This document shows positions 60,885 through 64,000 of a DNA stretch of 64,000 bases, one piece after another. The stretch lies in the NCBI GenBank assembly GCA_946807835.1, contig OX327684.1, positions 20,422,501 to 20,486,500 on the forward strand, written 5' to 3'. The position numbers and the translations under genes were made by a program. The DNA comes from Ailanthus altissimus (taxonomy: Eukaryota; Streptophyta; Magnoliopsida; Sapindales; Simaroubaceae). Each line of letters starts with the position of its first letter. The first letter of the stretch is position 1. The notes under the pieces are model-generated. The model ran no database searches, was not told the origin of the DNA, and saw only the letters and a program-made list of their open reading frames with translations.

Positions 60885-61720
60885 GCTTGACTATAGGGGC
60901 TTGAAAAAATTGACTAACTTTGTGAACAGCATAGGAGAGTTCATGTCTTGTAATTATGACATATTGCATTATACCTACAATGATTTGGTAGAATAAGACA
61001 TTTTTAAATAATTTTGCATCAATTTGAAGCATTTTCTGCCCAGATATTGGAGTATCACTTTCTTTACATGTTAACATATTAGTCTTGGAGAGAAGATCAT
61101 GAATGTATTTTGATAGACATAAATGCAAACCTGTATCAGTGGCAATCACTTCAATGCTAAGAAAATAAGGCCTAAGCCCTTAAAAGCAAAAGTATGATTT
61201 AAATTCTGAACAAGCACCTCAATATCTGATGTATTATAGCCTGTTATAAGAATATCATCAACATAGATAAGAATGAGCATAAGAGAACCATTTGAACTTT
61301 TGAAAAATAGAGAAGTATCAGATTTAGAGTTAATGAAGTTCCATTGAAGCAATGCAGATTTGAGCTTCTCATACCAAGCTTTAGGAGCTTATTTCAGACC
61401 ATAAAAAGCCTTGTGAAGCTTGCAAACATAACTAGGATATGTAGTATTAACAAACCCCTTTGGTTAATGTATATACACAGCCTTAGTCAAATCTCTATTA
61501 AAAAATGCATTGTTAATGTCAAGCTGCCTGATAACGTAATTATTCATTATTGCCAAGCTCAATATGACTCTGACTGTGGATGTCTTAACAATAGGGCTGA
61601 AAGTCTCAAAGTAATCTATGCCAGGGGTTTGAAGAAACCTTTTTGCTACCAATCTAGCCTTGTATTTGGCTATTGACCCATCAGTGTTATACTTGGTCTT
61701 AAAACTCACTTATTGGACAC
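60885..61720 (-). pseudogene. Copia reverse transcriptase remnant
   Basis: On the - strand: MSFKTKYNTDGSIAKYKARLVAKRFLQTPGIDYFETFSPIVKTSTVRVILSLA, then LDINNAFFNRDL, then near 61285 LMLILIYVDDILITG with the intact YVDD, then IVGIMQYVIITRHELSYAVHKVSQFFQ. Stops lie between the pieces. The frame is cut at 60885 by the gypsy insertion. Confidence 0.85.
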
Positions 61721-62172
61721 AATCATAGAAGCTTTAGAAGTAGGTACAAGAGTCCAGGTTTTATTTTTCAACAAGGCTTGAAACTCATCTTCCATGGCTG
61801 CCTTCTAATTCTTATCCAGTAAGGCTACTTTAACAGTTGTTGGTTCAAGAGCTGAAGCTCGGGAAAGCAACATTTTTTGGTTTAGTGATCCTTGCTTTAA
61901 CTCTAGTAACCATAGGATGGTGATTAACAATTAATGGCATATGAACATGGTGTGTTGTTGAATCAAAATTAACTGGAACAGTCAAGGTTGAATTAATAGG
62001 TGTCGATGCAACTGACACTGAACAAGTATTATTAGAATGTGAACTTTTTATATTGCTGCTGGTACTAGAACACTAAAAAGGAAGAGTAAAGGATACAAGA
62101 GGAGAGATAGGAGTTGAAGTGGATGGAGTAGAAGCAGAAAGAAAAAGATCTTTGTAAGGAAATGATGTTCAT

Positions 62173-63590
62173 TTAAGGAAATATGCCTAGCAATATATAT
62201 TTTTCCAAGAGGAAGGCATTTATAACCTTTATGTTATGAATTGAAACCCTGAACAAGCATTTTAAAGTATGGAAATCCAATTTATGCTGTTGATAAGGCC
62301 TAAGCAAAGGAAAACATTCACATCCAAAGGGCTTTAAGAATTTATAATATAAAAAATATTTGTATAGCTTGAAGAAATTAGAGGCATTGGATAGGACTGA
62401 TGTAGGAAGCCTATTTATAAGATAGATTGTAGTACGAAAGGCTTCCCACAAAAAATGAATGGGCATGGCAGCTTGTGCAAGGAGAGTCAAACCTATTTTT
62501 ACTAAATGCCTATGCTTTCTCTCAACAACTCCATTCTGGTGATGAGTGTGTACATAGGTAAGTCTGAGTTGTATCCCTTGTGAGGATACATAGGTAGAAA
62601 ATGGCCTATATTCCACCCTTCAGTCATATTAGACCGCCTTAATAGACAAATTTGTTTGTTTTTTCTATTTGTAACTTAAAGGAAATAAAAGCCTGTAGTG
62701 CATTAGATTTGGCTTTAAGAGGAAAGATCTAACAAAATTTGAAAAAATCATCTACAAAGCTTATATAGTATCTATACCCTTCTCTTGAAACAATAAGTAC
62801 AGGGCTCTAGAGATCAGTATATAAAAGTGGTAAGCATACAATAGATTTAATAGAATGTGATAGAAAATAAAGTTTATGTAACTTGCCATATTGATAAGCA
62901 CTATAGAAGTCTGGCTTAACAGTGATATTATTCAATTTCAAGAGCTTACAATATTTCAATACAGTTATGAGAGTAAAAGAATTGGGGTGCCCTAATCTGA
63001 GGTGCCACATATTAACATCCTTATTATTTTTCATGCTAGCAACATGACTTTGAAAACAAGCATCTGACTGAGTAGTAAAAACAAGTTTTGACTTAGAGTA
63101 CAGGGACTTATTTATATCACAAGCTTGATTGAAATGAAGGATTGATAACATGGATTTGGGATAAGGTGAAGAACTAGATTGATGATGTGTGGAATGAGAT
63201 GATGAAACCAGCAGCAATTTATAGAGCCCATTTTCAGCAATACCTTTCAGCAAATGAGCATTCATCTTCTTGTCCCTAATGAGACAAAAATCATCATAGA
63301 ATTCAATCAACACACTGTTATCTTGAGTTAACTTTGAGACACTAATCAAATTCTTTGTAATTTGAGGCACAAACAGTGTATCCTTAAGCAATAATTTTGA
63401 TCCATTAAAAGATTTTAAGACTAATGTACCAACCATCTTTATAAGTAAGCTATTGCCATTGCTAATAATTAAATGATTATTACCTGTAAAGGCTTCCTTA
63501 CCACCAATATTAACAAAGTCATATGTCAGGTGATGAGTAGCACCTGAGTCAATGTACCAATTCTGATCATCAATGGTTTCTGGTGTAATC
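62173..63590 (-). pseudogene. Copia protease and integrase remnant
   Basis: Protease motif NWYIDSGATHH at about 63530-63565 (intact DSG). Then LKDTLFVPQITKNLISVSKLT (63370-63310), the MWHLRLGHPN gag-pre-integrase motif (about 63010-62980), integrase pieces including SFVDDF (about 62750), and the C-terminal core THHQNGVVERKHRHLVKIGLTLL..AAMPIHFLWEAFRTTIYLINRLPTSVL (62550-62390). Stops separate them. Confidence 0.85.
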
Positions 63591-64000
63591 CATTCAGCTT
63601 CTTGAAGTGAATCTGATGAAGCTTGAATAGTTTATGAAGTAATAAAGTAGTTTTGTTTGGTGCAGCAGTTGCTGGACTATTTGAGAAACTTGCAGCAATA
63701 GTGTTATGAGTGAAACCAATTGAACTAGAATTTGGATGACTATTGTTGAATCCGTAGTTATTAAAGGGATTGTTAGGTCTAGAGAAATAATCTCTATCAA
63801 ACTTATAAAAATATTTAGCTGCTATATGACCAGGTTTTTCACATATTTGACATATAGGCTTATTATTTCCAGTAGCAAAAGCTCCTCTTCCCCTTTGAAA
63901 ATTAGCTCTTCCAAAACCTGCATTAAACTTTCTTTGACTATTTATTACTATTACACCTTTGCCTCTGCCAAAGGGGTGAAAAATCCCTTGACTACTGAAT
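63591..64000 (-). pseudogene. Copia gag C-terminal part with damaged zinc knuckle
   Basis: Near 63856-63815 on the - strand the translation reads CQICEKPGHIAAKYF, a CCHC knuckle whose last Cys is Tyr, followed by an Asn/Pro-rich linker (FSRPNNPFNNYGF). The rest of gag lies beyond the window edge. Confidence 0.75.

Larger units (their letters stand above)
56411..64000 (-). mobile_element. RE1-like copia retrotransposon, - strand, 5' end outside window
   Basis: Read on the - strand from 64000 leftward the order is zinc knuckle, protease, gag-pre-integrase, integrase, RT, RNase H, purine tract and 3' LTR, as in Ty1/copia. The element is interrupted at 57364-60880 by a short gypsy element inside its RNase H-proximal region. 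Stops are frequent, so it is not functional. The polypurine tract is GAGGGGGGATA (+ strand 56789-56799), next to the LTR. Confidence 0.88.

Overview
This is an AT-rich nuclear window from a dicotyledonous plant, most likely a rosid. It holds four intact, intron-bearing housekeeping or photosynthesis genes in a large amount of decayed, nested retrotransposon DNA. Dicot identity rests on the gene structures, the LHCB4.3-type CP29 isoform (from memory, typical of eurosids) and the plant LINE and copia families. I see no bacterial, organellar, CRISPR or RNA-gene signal.

Genes: (1) ATE1, arginyl-tRNA:protein arginyltransferase, + strand, 5284-9067, six coding exons, 630 aa. (2) A Yippee-like zinc-binding protein, - strand, 11170-13973, five coding exons, 129 aa, tail-to-tail with ATE1. 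(3) LHCB4.3 (Lhcb8/CP29.3), - strand, 47144-48891, two exons, 278 aa, ending early as this isoform does, with a pair of I-box/GATA motifs upstream. (4) An HMGB-type chromatin protein, + strand, 53999-55806, seven coding exons, 168 aa, with a 5'-UTR intron. The exon models were built by hand from splice sites and reading phase, and all close in frame.

Repeats: 1-2596 is the 3' end of a copia element with a 2.1 kb LTR. From about 14650 to 34445 runs one old L1-type LINE (about 5.7 kb when insertions are subtracted). It is broken by a - strand copia LTR (15530-18073), a gypsy-like LTR (18855-21624), a + strand copia LTR (22939-31266) that itself carries three further insertions, and a 390 bp insert (31556-31945). 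A MITE cluster lies at 36025-36520. A degenerate copia element of the same 2.1 kb LTR family fills 36888-45365, with a 1 kb deletion in its 5' LTR. A 2.2 kb repeat at 50018-52255 has a sister copy at 28832-30810. From 56411 to the right edge is a - strand RE1-like copia element, interrupted by a complete 3.5 kb short gypsy element with gag and protease (57364-60880).

The genes are not an operon and need not act together. ATE1 serves the Arg/N-degron pathway, LHCB4.3 the photosystem II antenna and HMGB chromatin architecture; the Yippee protein's role is poorly defined. I did not find a convincing new biological system. The most informative features are the layered insertion history, a hairpin shared by both copies of one repeat family, and the transition-only decay of the target-site duplications.
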